From Bradyrhizobium sp. CCBAU 51765 (GTDB lineage Bacteria > Pseudomonadota > Alphaproteobacteria > Rhizobiales > Xanthobacteraceae), in the NCBI RefSeq assembly GCF_015291725.1, contig NZ_CP030038.1, positions 4,205,001 through 4,269,000 on the forward strand: a stretch of DNA of 64,000 bases, given 5' to 3'. How positions within the stretch are numbered: position 1 is the first letter of the stretch; every line of letters starts with the position of its first letter. The position numbers and the translations under genes were made by a program. This document shows positions 32,399-41,346 of this stretch, in pieces. The notes beneath the pieces are model-generated. The model saw only the letters and a program-made list of their open reading frames with translations. It ran no database searches and was not told the DNA's origin.

Positions 32399-34267
32399 TC
32401 AGCCGACAAGAGTTGGCAGGCCGTGGGCGCCCAGCGGGCCCCCGGCTGCAAGTGCCATGGCACCCTGCGCCGTCATCGCGATAGTCGGCGCGTTGATGAC
32501 GATACCCGCAGGGGTCAGGATGATCTGGCTGGGGCCAACCTGCAGGGTGATGTTGACGTTCGCCATGAGCGTGATGGTCAGGCCCGCAGTGACGGACTGA
32601 TCCATCGTCATGGTGATATGCTGGCCGCCAAGCGCGATGTCGAGCTTGTCATTGCCGTTGACGAGTGTGGTCTTGCGGGTGTCACCACCGAGCGCGGCTT
32701 CGCCGATGGTCCGCGTCTCGGTGTCGCGGACCGTCACGTCGTGGTCCTTCTCGGCGTGCACCGTGATCTTCTCGGAGCCCTTCTTGTCCTCGAAGTTCCA
32801 CTCGTTGTAGCCGCCGCCCCCCTTGGTGGAGTCCGATTTCAATCCCGCGATCGTCTTCTTGGACGGCAGATCGTAGGGCAGCTTGTATTCGTCGTTATAC
32901 ACCGTGCCGATCACCAGCGGCCGGTCCGGATCGCCTTCCAGGAATTCGACGACCACCTCCTGTCCGACGCGCGGAATGATCTGACCGCCCCATTTCTTGC
33001 CGGACCAGACCTGGGCGACGCGCAACCGGCAAGACCGCTTTTTCTTCCGGTCCCAGAAGAACCGGACATAGATTTCGCCGAGATTTTCGACGTCGATCTC
33101 CTCGCTGGAATTGTCGTCCTTGGTCACCACCTTTGCGGTCTGGACGCCGTTGATCCTCGGCTTCGGCGTCAGCATCGGTGCGCGGAACGGCCGATCGCTC
33201 GGCAGAAACTCGTAGCTGCCGAAATAGACGTGTTGGCCGGCGTCGCTCGGGCCGCCGGTGCGATAGGATTCGATCGAGAACGAATGGGTGGCTCGCACCA
33301 CGAGATATTCGATGTTCTGCGAGTCCTTGTGGTGCTTTTCGAGCTTGGTCAGTCCGCCGGGGAACAGGTTGACCGCGTCGCCGTTGCCGCGCCGCCGCCG
33401 GTCCATGGCCTGTTCGGACTGAAGCTGGATCTTTGCGTAACGCTCGCCGTCGGATTTCTCCTTGAACTTGCCTGGATAGTCGTAGAACTCCATCTCCGAT
33501 CGCGTGTAGTTCTCGTTACCCTTGGCGTCGCTGATCATCTGCGCGTTGGGCTTCTGGTAGTTATAGTCGTTGAGCTCGATCTTGCCGGTCCGAAACCGAC
33601 GCTCCGAGACCCATTCGTAGATGTGTTGCTCGCCGCGCCGATCGGCTCCCGTCAGCGGAATGTAGGGTATCGTGGCAAGACCGTTGATCGGGCTGTGCGA
33701 CGATTTGGAGTCCGCCAACACCAGCGTGTGTTTGCCGCCCTCGTGCTTGAAATAGTAGTAGATGCCGTGCTGTTCCATCAGCCGGCAAACGAAATTCAGA
33801 TCGGTCTCCCGGTACTGAACGCAATATTCGAGCTTCGGACAGGAGCCCTCTTCGGTCAGCTTGGATTCATAGTCGGTGAAGCCGCGATCGTTGAAGACCT
33901 CCTTGATGATGTCGGGCGCCTTCTTGTCCTGCCAGATCCGGCAATCGGTGGTTCGCGACAACAGCCATAGCCAAGGCCTCAGTATGATCCGATAGCTGAA
34001 GTAGTCGTTCTTCACCCCCAGCCATTGGGCTTCCGTGAGAATGCCGCTGAACTCGCGTTCCTTTTCGTGCAGCTTGATGGTCAGCGTACATTGCTGACCG
34101 ATCGCGCGGTCGAAGTCGAGATCGGCATCCTCGCTGAGACACTCGATGCGATATTCGAAGAGTTCGCTAAGTCCTTCCGAAGCCTCGTATCCGACGAAAA
34201 CCAGAACGTCTTTGCCGAGAGGCGTCTTGAGCTCGCAGAGGCGGGTATCCTGGGTAAGCTGGCCCAT
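32399..34267 (-). CDS. vgrG: VgrG (TssI), T6SS spike protein
   Basis: 622 residues. The gp27-like N-terminal part runs from TRLCELKTPLGKDVLVFVGY through LEYCVQYRETDLNFVCRLMEQHGIYYYF. The OB-fold/gp5 part has VRFFWDRKKKRSCRLRVAQVWSGKKWGG and FLEGDPDRPLVIG. A DUF2345-like beta-helix needle (TMDQSVTAGLTITLMANVN) ends LAAGGPLGAHGLPTLVG. There is no extra C-terminal effector domain, so any effector must bind separately or through a PAAR tip not encoded in this window. First gene of the minus-strand T6SS operon. Confidence 0.97.
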   Translation of the reverse strand: MGQLTQDTRLCELKTPLGKDVLVFVGYEASEGLSELFEYRIECLSEDADLDFDRAIGQQCTLTIKLHEKEREFSGILTEAQWLGVKNDYFSYRIILRPWLWLLSRTTDCRIWQDKKAPDIIKEVFNDRGFTDYESKLTEEGSCPKLEYCVQYRETDLNFVCRLMEQHGIYYYFKHEGGKHTLVLADSKSSHSPINGLATIPYIPLTGADRRGEQHIYEWVSERRFRTGKIELNDYNYQKPNAQMISDAKGNENYTRSEMEFYDYPGKFKEKSDGERYAKIQLQSEQAMDRRRRGNGDAVNLFPGGLTKLEKHHKDSQNIEYLVVRATHSFSIESYRTGGPSDAGQHVYFGSYEFLPSDRPFRAPMLTPKPRINGVQTAKVVTKDDNSSEEIDVENLGEIYVRFFWDRKKKRSCRLRVAQVWSGKKWGGQIIPRVGQEVVVEFLEGDPDRPLVIGTVYNDEYKLPYDLPSKKTIAGLKSDSTKGGGGYNEWNFEDKKGSEKITVHAEKDHDVTVRDTETRTIGEAALGGDTRKTTLVNGNDKLDIALGGQHITMTMDQSVTAGLTITLMANVNITLQVGPSQIILTPAGIVINAPTIAMTAQGAMALAAGGPLGAHGLPTLVG

Positions 34268-34625
34268 GTGGGCGTTAACTCCCTCTTCGTCCGCGTGATC
34301 GGCAGAAGTGCCGACCAGGCGTCATGCAAGAACCACGGAAATCCCTTCTGCCGCTGACAGGGCCGGCAAGTCCGCCCCGAGGGTGGGTGGGTCTTCTGAC
34401 GCGCCACGGCAGCCGTCCAAAGAACCACCTCGCCCCTCAAGTATAGTCGCCTCCAAGAGCTTGCCGGTTCACGCGAAACGGTCATGATCGTTTGGGGAAT
34501 GAACCAGGGCCATCATGGATCTGACCTATCAAGGCAATCAGATCATGATCCTCCCCTGCCCGATCCGCTGGACAACACGGGCTTCGACAGAGGGGTGGAT
34601 GGCTTAGAAGACGGACGATCCTCGC
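34268..34625. promoter_or_regulatory. Divergent T6SS control region between vgrG and tssA
   Basis: This 358-bp gap must carry promoters for both T6SS operons. I found no convincing sigma-54 (TGGC-N8-TTGC) element and no clear terminator. CTTGCCGG with GTCATGA about 15 bp later, near 34460-34490, is the most promoter-like part but is not assigned. No gene is supported. Confidence 0.45.
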
Positions 34626-35939
34626 ATGCTCGACGTCGCATCCCTCACCCAGGCCATAGCGGCCGATGATCCCTGCGGGCCGGACCTCGACGCCGCCGGC
34701 GACATCCAGTACCTCAATTTCTTCGCAGGTGCAGAATCCCTGCTGCCGATGTCGTATTTCGAGGTCGTCAACGCCAACGGAGAGCGCGGACGTTTCGATC
34801 CGAGGGCCGTCGATATCGCGGGCCAGTTTGAGGCCGTACGGCCCCTTCTGGCGCGCACCCGCGATCTGCGCCTGAACATGCTGCTGGCCAAGTTCGCCAT
34901 CCTCAACCGGGATCTCGACGGCTTTCTGAATTGCCTGAAGGCGACCACCACACTGCTGAGGGATCAGTGGGAAGCGGTGCATCCGAGGGCCCAGGACGGC
35001 GACTATGCGCTTCGGGCCGTCACGGTCGAAGCGATCGACGTGTTTCCAACCGTGATCAACCCCCTCCAATTCCTTCCGCTGATCGAGAACCGCAGGCATG
35101 GCAGCATCAATTACCGGGCCTATCAGGTCGCCAAAGGCGAAATTGCCCCCGGCGATGCCGACGCGGGCGGCCCCGATCTAGCGACCATCGAGCGCATCAT
35201 CGGCGATACCGATCTCGACACCCTCAAGGCCGTGAGTGCCAGGTGCTCGGCGGTCGCGGCCGAAATTTCAGGCCTCAAGGCGATCTGGCACGAAAAGTTG
35301 AACACGGGTCAACCCATCAGCCTCGATCGAGTCTCCGGAGTCGCAAACGGTATGGCCGCGTGGCTTGCGGGTCTTGTCACGGAGCGTGATCCGGCCGCAG
35401 TGGCCGCGCTACCGGACGATGCGGCACCGGTTGACGCGCAAGCGCCATTGGAAACGACCGGCGCGCTGGCTTCGTCAGCACAGGCCACCGCAGCACTTGC
35501 GGCCGTGGCGGACTATTTTTCCCGAATGGAACCGTCCAACCCGGCGCTGTTGCTGGTGCGCCAGGCGCAGGAAATGGTCGGCAAGTCATTCATCGAGGTG
35601 ATGCGGATGCTGGTGCCCACCCACGTGGAGAGCGCCGCGATCAACATCGGGCGCGACAAGGTCTTCGACCTGCCGATCGAACGGATGGCGGAGCTCGCCA
35701 TAACACCCTCATCCACGATCGAGAACGCATCTCAAGACGTTGTTTTCTGTGTAGAAAACAGAAATCAAGCTCTGGGCCTGCTGGCGAAGGTGGCGGCATT
35801 TTTCCGAGCCGCAGAGCCCTCCAGCCCGATCCCTTTTTTGGTCGATCGCGCGCGCGATCTCGCGCAGCGAGACTTCCTCAGCCTCCTGAACGACGTCCTG
35901 CCCGAGGGGACGCTCAAGACAATCGACAAATCGCATTGA
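34626..35939 (+). CDS. tssA: TssA (ImpA), T6SS sheath/baseplate assembly protein
   Basis: 437 residues. The ImpA N-terminal domain has DDPCGPDLDAAGDIQYLNF and YALRAVTVEAIDVFPTVINP. A variable middle follows, and the C-terminal domain has AVADYFSRMEPSNPALLLVRQA and SSPIPFLVDRARDLAQRDF. TssA docks on the baseplate and caps sheath extension. First gene of the plus-strand operon; the gap to tssB is 123 bp, large enough for a second promoter. Confidence 0.95.
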   Translation: MLDVASLTQAIAADDPCGPDLDAAGDIQYLNFFAGAESLLPMSYFEVVNANGERGRFDPRAVDIAGQFEAVRPLLARTRDLRLNMLLAKFAILNRDLDGFLNCLKATTTLLRDQWEAVHPRAQDGDYALRAVTVEAIDVFPTVINPLQFLPLIENRRHGSINYRAYQVAKGEIAPGDADAGGPDLATIERIIGDTDLDTLKAVSARCSAVAAEISGLKAIWHEKLNTGQPISLDRVSGVANGMAAWLAGLVTERDPAAVAALPDDAAPVDAQAPLETTGALASSAQATAALAAVADYFSRMEPSNPALLLVRQAQEMVGKSFIEVMRMLVPTHVESAAINIGRDKVFDLPIERMAELAITPSSTIENASQDVVFCVENRNQALGLLAKVAAFFRAAEPSSPIPFLVDRARDLAQRDFLSLLNDVLPEGTLKTIDKSH

Positions 35940-36062
35940 ACCCGCTTTTCGCTCGACGGCACTAACAGGACATAAGGAAGCTTGTCGACCGCGAGTTGAG
36001 CCGCCTTATCAGCCTGCGTCGCGCAAGTCGGTTTCCAAAGCGATTTTGTAGAGAGGGCAGCC

Positions 36063-36590
36063 ATGGCTACGGACAGCGGTCAAAAATTCATTCGGCGAAA
36101 CCGCGCACCGCGCGTGCACATCACCTACGAAGATCCCTACGACGCCGAGCGGCTGATCGAGCTGCCGTTTGTCATGGGCGTCCTCTCCGACCTATCCGGC
36201 AACAACGCCGGCGTTGAGAAGTCCAAGGTCGAGGAGCGCAAGTTCCTCGAGTTCGACATGGACAATTTCGACAACCGCATGGCGGCAATTCAGCCCGGCG
36301 TGACGACGCGCGTGGCCAATCGTCTGGGCGATGCGCCCGACGAGAAGATTTCTGTCGCCCTGCGCTTCAACAAGATGGCCGACTTCTCACCGGTGGCGGT
36401 CGCCCGGCAAGTTCCAGCCACGGCCAAGCTGCTGGAGGCCCGCGAACAGCTCGCCAACCTGCTGCGCTACATGGACGGCAAGGTGGCCGCCGAGGATCAG
36501 TTGAAGAAGCTTCTCAGCGATCCGCAACTGATGGCCGCGCTGCAGGAGCGCGCAGCCAGCCAGCCGACCGAACCCGACGTTGAGAAATAA
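36063..36590 (+). CDS. tssB: TssB, T6SS contractile sheath small subunit
   Basis: 175 residues. RAPRVHITYEDPYDAERLIE, then LPFVMGVLSDLSGN and FLEFDMDNFDNRMAAIQPGV are the VipA/TssB signature segments. It interlocks with TssC to form the sheath. A GAGAGGG ribosome site lies about 6 nt upstream of the ATG. tssC begins 17 bp downstream. Confidence 0.97.
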   Translation: MATDSGQKFIRRNRAPRVHITYEDPYDAERLIELPFVMGVLSDLSGNNAGVEKSKVEERKFLEFDMDNFDNRMAAIQPGVTTRVANRLGDAPDEKISVALRFNKMADFSPVAVARQVPATAKLLEAREQLANLLRYMDGKVAAEDQLKKLLSDPQLMAALQERAASQPTEPDVEK

Positions 36591-36607
36591 GGGAAGGACT
36601 GGGGACC

Positions 36608-38110
36608 ATGGCAAAAGAAGCTGGTCAGAAAGTAACCGTTACTCAGCTCGGGACCGTCGAGGCTGACGAGTTCGCGACCCTGCTGAAGCAAAGCTTCAAG
36701 CCTCGCACTGAACGCGCGGCGACCGAAGTCGAGAACGCGGTGTCAACGCTCGTCCAGGAAGCATTGAAGGACACCAGCGTCATCAAATCCGACGTCCTCG
36801 ACACCATCGAGGAGATGATCGCGCGGATCGACCAGAAGCTCACCGCGCAGATGAATGAGATCCTCCACGCACCGGAGTTCCAGGCGATCGAAAGCGCCTG
36901 GCGCGGTTTGCATTACCTCGTCTTCAATTCCGAGACGGACGCCAATCTCAAAATTCGCGTGATGAACGTCTCCAAGAGCGAGCTCTATCGCAACCTCCGG
37001 CTTTACCCGGACGCCCGCTGGGATCAGAGCCCGCTGTTCAAGCAGGTCTACGAGTACGAATTTGGCCAGCTGGGTGGCGAGCCGTTCGGCTGCCTCATCG
37101 GAGACTACTACTTCAGCCATCTGCCCACCGACGTGCAGTTGATGCGCGATCTCAGCAAGATTGCCGGCGCGGCACACGCCCCCTTCTTCGCCGGGGCCGA
37201 GCCCACGCTGATGGGAATGGATTCGTGGACCGAACTGTCCAATCCACGCGACATCGGCAAGGTGTTCGACACGCCGGAATATGCGGCATGGAAGGGTCTG
37301 CGCGACCAGGATGACTCACGCTATCTCGGTCTGTGCATGCCGCGGGTACTGGGTCGCCTCCCCTACGGCGCCAAGTCCGAGCCTGTGGAGGAGTTCGCCT
37401 TCGAGGAAGAAACCGACGGGCATACCGGCGACAAATACGGCTGGATCAACGCCGCCTATGCGATGGCAGTCAATATCAACCGCGCCTTCAAGGAGTTCGG
37501 CTGGTGTACGCGCATCCGCGGCGTGCAGTCCGGCGGCGAGGTCATCAACCTGCCGACGCACACGTTCCCGACCGACGACGGCGGCGTCGACCTGAAATGC
37601 CCGACCGAGATCGCCATTAGCGATCGTCGCGAGCACGAACTTGCAAAGGCGGGCCTTATCCCGCTGATCCATCGCAAGAACACCGACAAGGCGGCCTTCA
37701 TCGGTGCGCAGTCGCTCTACAAGCCGAAGAAGTATTTCGGCGAGAAAGGCGTGGATGCAACCGCGTCCGACAACCTATCGTCACGTCTGCCCTACATGTT
37801 CGCAGTGTCTCGCTTTGCGCACTATCTGAAGTGCATGGTTCGCGACAAGATCGGATCCATGAAGGAGAAGGATGAGCTGACGGTTTGGCTGCAGACCTGG
37901 ATCAACGAATACGTTGATGCCAATCCGGCCCTGTCGTCAGAAGCTCAGAAAGCGCGCAAGCCGCTGGCCGCTGCGAAGGTTGAGGTCATAGCAAACGAGG
38001 AGAACCCGGGATACTACAACGCACGCTTCTTTCTCCGTCCCCACTTTCAACTTGAAGCGATGGACGTCGGCCTCAGCCTTGTCTCGCGCCTGCCAGGCCC
38101 GAGCTCCTGA
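36608..38110 (+). CDS. tssC: TssC, T6SS contractile sheath large subunit
   Basis: 500 residues, usual VipB/TssC length. It contains WRGLHYLVFNSETDANLKIR, FGCLIGDYYFSH, the GWINAAYAMAVNINRAFKE block and the C-terminal NPGYYNARFFLRPHFQLEAM. TssC also carries the ClpV-recognised recycling information together with TssB. The gene is spaced tightly with tssB and precedes hcp by 50 bp. Confidence 0.98.
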   Translation: MAKEAGQKVTVTQLGTVEADEFATLLKQSFKPRTERAATEVENAVSTLVQEALKDTSVIKSDVLDTIEEMIARIDQKLTAQMNEILHAPEFQAIESAWRGLHYLVFNSETDANLKIRVMNVSKSELYRNLRLYPDARWDQSPLFKQVYEYEFGQLGGEPFGCLIGDYYFSHLPTDVQLMRDLSKIAGAAHAPFFAGAEPTLMGMDSWTELSNPRDIGKVFDTPEYAAWKGLRDQDDSRYLGLCMPRVLGRLPYGAKSEPVEEFAFEEETDGHTGDKYGWINAAYAMAVNINRAFKEFGWCTRIRGVQSGGEVINLPTHTFPTDDGGVDLKCPTEIAISDRREHELAKAGLIPLIHRKNTDKAAFIGAQSLYKPKKYFGEKGVDATASDNLSSRLPYMFAVSRFAHYLKCMVRDKIGSMKEKDELTVWLQTWINEYVDANPALSSEAQKARKPLAAAKVEVIANEENPGYYNARFFLRPHFQLEAMDVGLSLVSRLPGPSS

Positions 38111-38160
38111 CGTCACGTCATCGCCACCGTCAATATCAAGAATTTTGAGAGGACTATGCT

Positions 38161-38646
38161 ATGGCTGTCGATATTTTCTTGAAACTCGATCCGATCAAGG
38201 GCGAATCGAAGGACGACAAACATCCTGACGAAATCGATGTCTTGAGCTGGTCTTTCGGCGAAAGCCAGACCGGTACATTCCACAGCGGATCCGGCGGCGG
38301 CGCCGGCAAGGTCAGCGTCCAGGATCTCCACTTCACCCACTTCGTTGACAAGGCCACGCCGGAACTTTTCAAGGTCTGCGCGAACGGCAAGCACATTGAC
38401 ACCGCGATCCTCACCGTTCGCAAGGCCGGCGAGAATCCACTGGAATATCTCAAGATCGAGATGAAGCACGTTCTCGTCACCAGCGTGTCGACCGGCGGGT
38501 CGCACGGCGAAGAGCGTCTCACCGAAAACGTGAGTCTGAACTTCGCAAAGGTCAAGATGACTTACAAGTCTCAGACTGAGAAAGGCGCCGCCGGCGCGTC
38601 GCCGACCTTCGGCTGGGACGTTCCTGCCAACAAGGAATGGGCTTGA
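38161..38646 (+). CDS. hcp: Hcp (TssD), T6SS inner-tube protein
   Basis: 161 residues. It begins MAVDIFLKLDPIKGESKDDK and includes DEIDVLSWSFGESQTG, the canonical Hcp1 sequence; SVQDLHFTHFVDKATPEL lies mid-protein. Hcp hexamers stack into the expelled tube and chaperone small effectors in their lumen. No C-terminal extension. A strong hairpin follows at 38664-38695, which may raise hcp transcript levels above those of tssE onward. Confidence 0.98.
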   Translation: MAVDIFLKLDPIKGESKDDKHPDEIDVLSWSFGESQTGTFHSGSGGGAGKVSVQDLHFTHFVDKATPELFKVCANGKHIDTAILTVRKAGENPLEYLKIEMKHVLVTSVSTGGSHGEERLTENVSLNFAKVKMTYKSQTEKGAAGASPTFGWDVPANKEWA

Positions 38647-38663
38647 TCTACGGATCCTCGTCT

Positions 38664-38695
38664 GGCGCCGGTTACCGATAGCGGAAACCGGTGCC
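38664..38695 (+). terminator. Stem-loop between hcp and tssE (attenuator or mRNA stabiliser)
   Basis: GGCGCCGGTT (38664-38673) pairs with AACCGGTGCC (38686-38695) across all ten positions, with one G-U wobble, around a 12-nt loop. No U-tract follows, so it is not a classical intrinsic terminator. Position just after the abundantly needed hcp suggests partial termination or protection from 3' exonucleases. This role is inferred. Confidence 0.65.
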
Positions 38696-38816
38696 ATGCG
38701 ATGCGATCCCGCCCGCACCTTTCGGGCTATCCCGGTTTTCGGGCTGGACGCTTGATCACGGCAGGTCACGCCGGACGCCAATTGCCGCCCCCGAAGCTGC
38801 ATATGCGCCGGCCGAC

Positions 38817-39377
38817 ATGGGGACCGGAATGACGCTTACGCCAAAAAAGGATCGGCTTTCTCCTCCGCTCATGCTGGCCTTTCGTGCGGCTCACGAGGCA
38901 CGTGATGCGCGCAAGGAGCTCAATCTGCGCGACCAGTCCGGTGAACGGATCATTGCAGGCCGGCGCAGCACGGGACGCCATCCGATCTCGGAAACATTGC
39001 TGCGGCGCGAGGTCTCCCATGACCTCGAAACACTCCTCAATACGATCGCTCTGGAATCGACGCTGGACATGACCGGCCGGGATTGCGTGCGGATGTCGAT
39101 CCTGAACTATGGCTTTCCCGATATTGCCCATCGTTCGATCGACGAGGTCACGGACGATGAACTCAGCAACGCGCTGCGCGAGACCCTGACGACTTTTGAG
39201 CCGAGGCTCGATCGCAAGACAATCCGCGTCCGCCGCGACGGCTCGGTCGGCCCTGAGCAGCTCAAGCTGCGATTCATCGTTCACGCCGACATGAAAGCCG
39301 AACCGCTCAACGTTCCCGTGGAATTCGTCGCCGACGTCGAGCTCGACAGCGGCGATATTCAGATCAACCGACTTTAG
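38817..39377 (+). CDS. tssE: TssE (gp25-like), T6SS baseplate wedge
   Basis: 186 residues. TLNTI-type gp25 core: LRREVSHDLETLLNTIALES, then CVRMSILNYGFPDIAHRS and TLTTFEPRLDRKTIRVRR. Part of the TssEFGK wedge. Two starts are possible: ATG at 38817, or ATG at 38829, which has GGGGA 5 nt upstream; the difference is four residues. A frame extending to 38691 would start inside the hcp hairpin and is unlikely. tssF begins two bases after the TssE stop region. Confidence 0.93.
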   Translation: MGTGMTLTPKKDRLSPPLMLAFRAAHEARDARKELNLRDQSGERIIAGRRSTGRHPISETLLRREVSHDLETLLNTIALESTLDMTGRDCVRMSILNYGFPDIAHRSIDEVTDDELSNALRETLTTFEPRLDRKTIRVRRDGSVGPEQLKLRFIVHADMKAEPLNVPVEFVADVELDSGDIQINRL

Positions 39378-39378
39378 C

Positions 39379-41346
39379 ATGAACCGCGAATTCCTGGACT
39401 TCTACAATCGTGAACTGTCACTGCTGTACGAGCAGGCGGGAGACTTCGCCGAAGAATTCCCCGGAATCGCGGAACGCCTCGGCGGCCTGATCCGGGATCG
39501 CTCGGATCCGATGATCACCGGCCTGCTGGAGGGCGCCGCGTTTCTCGCCGCCCGCGTCCAGCTGAAGCTCAAGCACGAATTTCCGGAGTTCACCGCAAAC
39601 CTGCTCGAACAGCTGGTTCCGAACTATCTTGCTCCGACTCCGTCGGCCATGCTGGTCGCGGCGCGGCCACCCTATGCCGATCCCGCGCTGCGCGACGGCA
39701 AGAAGATCGCGCGCGGCGCGTATTTCGACGCCACGTACCGCGAGAGAGAACGAAGCCTCGCCTGCCGATTTCGACTTTGCCGCGACATCGTGCTCTGGCC
39801 GTTCGACCTCAGCGGCGCCGAGTACTTTTCGACAGCCGGCGCACTGCAGGCACTCGGGATACCGGTCGGCGGCGATGTCATAGCGGGACTGAGACTGTCG
39901 TTGACCCACCGTACCGCGGCCCGGCTCGATGAGGAACCGCCCGACACCGAGGCCCGGTCCAAACCGGAAACCTGGTTTGCAGGCTGTCGCGTGGGCGAGC
40001 TCCCGATCTACCTCTCCGGCGCGGAGTCAGATTCCATCGCGCTCTACGAGCAATTGATCTCGAATTGCAGGGGTGTCTACTTCCGCCATCTCGACGACTT
40101 CGGCGATCCCGTGGTGACGCGTGCGCCGCTCGACTGCGTTCAACAGATCGGCTTCGATGAGAACGAGTCGCTGTTTCCCAACGATAATCGGATATTCCGA
40201 GGCTCGGAGCTGCTGCGGGAATATTTCGTATTTCCACGCAAGTTCCTTGGGGTGAACCTGACCGGACTTCGCAGCGTGATGCCGCGGCTGCGCAGCAAGT
40301 CGATCGACATCGTCTTCGCTTTCGATGAACACAATTCGCGGCTTGCCGCCGCGGTGCGTCCCGACAGCTTCAAGCTCTATACTGCGCCGGCGATCAATCT
40401 ATTCGAGAAGACGAGCGATCGTATCCCCGTCAAATCGAATACCCACGAATACCACGTGGTGCCCGATCGTAGTCGCTATCTCGAATACGAACCGCACCAG
40501 GTGATCGAAGTCTACGCGCATCTTCCGGCGGAGAAGGACAAGCGGCTGGTGCGCCCGCTGTATTCGGCTGCCGTCAACCCGGCCAGCGGATCGGTCGAGG
40601 GTCTCTATTTCACCGTCCGCCGCCTGCCTCGACGCCGTACGATGGAGGAGAAGACGTATGGCTCATCGTCCGACTACACCGGGACCGACATGTTCCTGTC
40701 ACTGCTCGAGCCCGGAGAGCTGAGCGGAGAAAACCCCGTTGCCGAACTCAGCGTCCGGGCACTGTGCTCCAATCGGCACCTCACGGAGCACCTGCCGGTA
40801 GGCCACGGCGGCGCCGACTTCCGCCTGCTGGATGATACGTCCCTCGATCTGGTGTGCGTCGCCGGTCCCACACGTCCACGGGAGCCGGTGGTGGCTCAGT
40901 TGCGCAGCCGCAGCGAGGTCGCCAATAGCGGAGTTGTCAGTTGGCGGCTGATCAACATGCTGAGCCTGAACTACCTCGGCCTTGTCGAGCGCGGCGGCGG
41001 CAAGAACGCCGGGGCGCTGCGCGAAATGCTGTCCTTGTTCGCCGACCAGTACGACGACGCCACGGAACGTAAGATCCGCGGCGTGCGTACGATCGAGAGC
41101 CGGCCGGTGGTGCGGCGGGTGCGAGAACGCACGGGTAGCGGCGGGGCGCGCGGGCTGGAGATCAGCGTCGTACTCGACGAGAAGGCTTTCGAGGGGAGCG
41201 GCGTGTTCTTGCTCGGAGCCGTACTGGAGCGATTCTTCGCCGACTATTCGGGCTTCAATACGTTTACCCAGACAGTCATCTCCACGCCGGAGCGCGGCGA
41301 GATCATGCGGTGGCAACCGCGCATGGGCACGCGGAGACCGTTGTGA
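39379..41346 (+). CDS. tssF: TssF, T6SS baseplate wedge protein
   Basis: 655 residues. It opens MNREFLDFYNRELSLLYEQAGDF and continues IAERLGGLIRDRSDPMITGL, both diagnostic for TssF (VasA/ImpG). Near the C-terminus VFLLGAVLERFFADYSGFNTF and PERGEIMRWQPRMGTRR are family-typical. Together with TssG and TssK it forms the baseplate wedge. Overlaps the start of tssG (GTGA). Confidence 0.97.
   Translation: MNREFLDFYNRELSLLYEQAGDFAEEFPGIAERLGGLIRDRSDPMITGLLEGAAFLAARVQLKLKHEFPEFTANLLEQLVPNYLAPTPSAMLVAARPPYADPALRDGKKIARGAYFDATYRERERSLACRFRLCRDIVLWPFDLSGAEYFSTAGALQALGIPVGGDVIAGLRLSLTHRTAARLDEEPPDTEARSKPETWFAGCRVGELPIYLSGAESDSIALYEQLISNCRGVYFRHLDDFGDPVVTRAPLDCVQQIGFDENESLFPNDNRIFRGSELLREYFVFPRKFLGVNLTGLRSVMPRLRSKSIDIVFAFDEHNSRLAAAVRPDSFKLYTAPAINLFEKTSDRIPVKSNTHEYHVVPDRSRYLEYEPHQVIEVYAHLPAEKDKRLVRPLYSAAVNPASGSVEGLYFTVRRLPRRRTMEEKTYGSSSDYTGTDMFLSLLEPGELSGENPVAELSVRALCSNRHLTEHLPVGHGGADFRLLDDTSLDLVCVAGPTRPREPVVAQLRSRSEVANSGVVSWRLINMLSLNYLGLVERGGGKNAGALREMLSLFADQYDDATERKIRGVRTIESRPVVRRVRERTGSGGARGLEISVVLDEKAFEGSGVFLLGAVLERFFADYSGFNTFTQTVISTPERGEIMRWQPRMGTRRPL

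Noticed and set aside
34268..34625. Sigma-54 promoter for the T6SS operons
   Set aside because: Looked for TGGC-N8-TTGC in both directions across the region and found no match good enough to report.
34482..35099. Minus-strand 205-codon frame crossing the T6SS divergent region into tssA
   Set aside because: It overlaps the tssA N-terminal domain in antisense and has no family resemblance.
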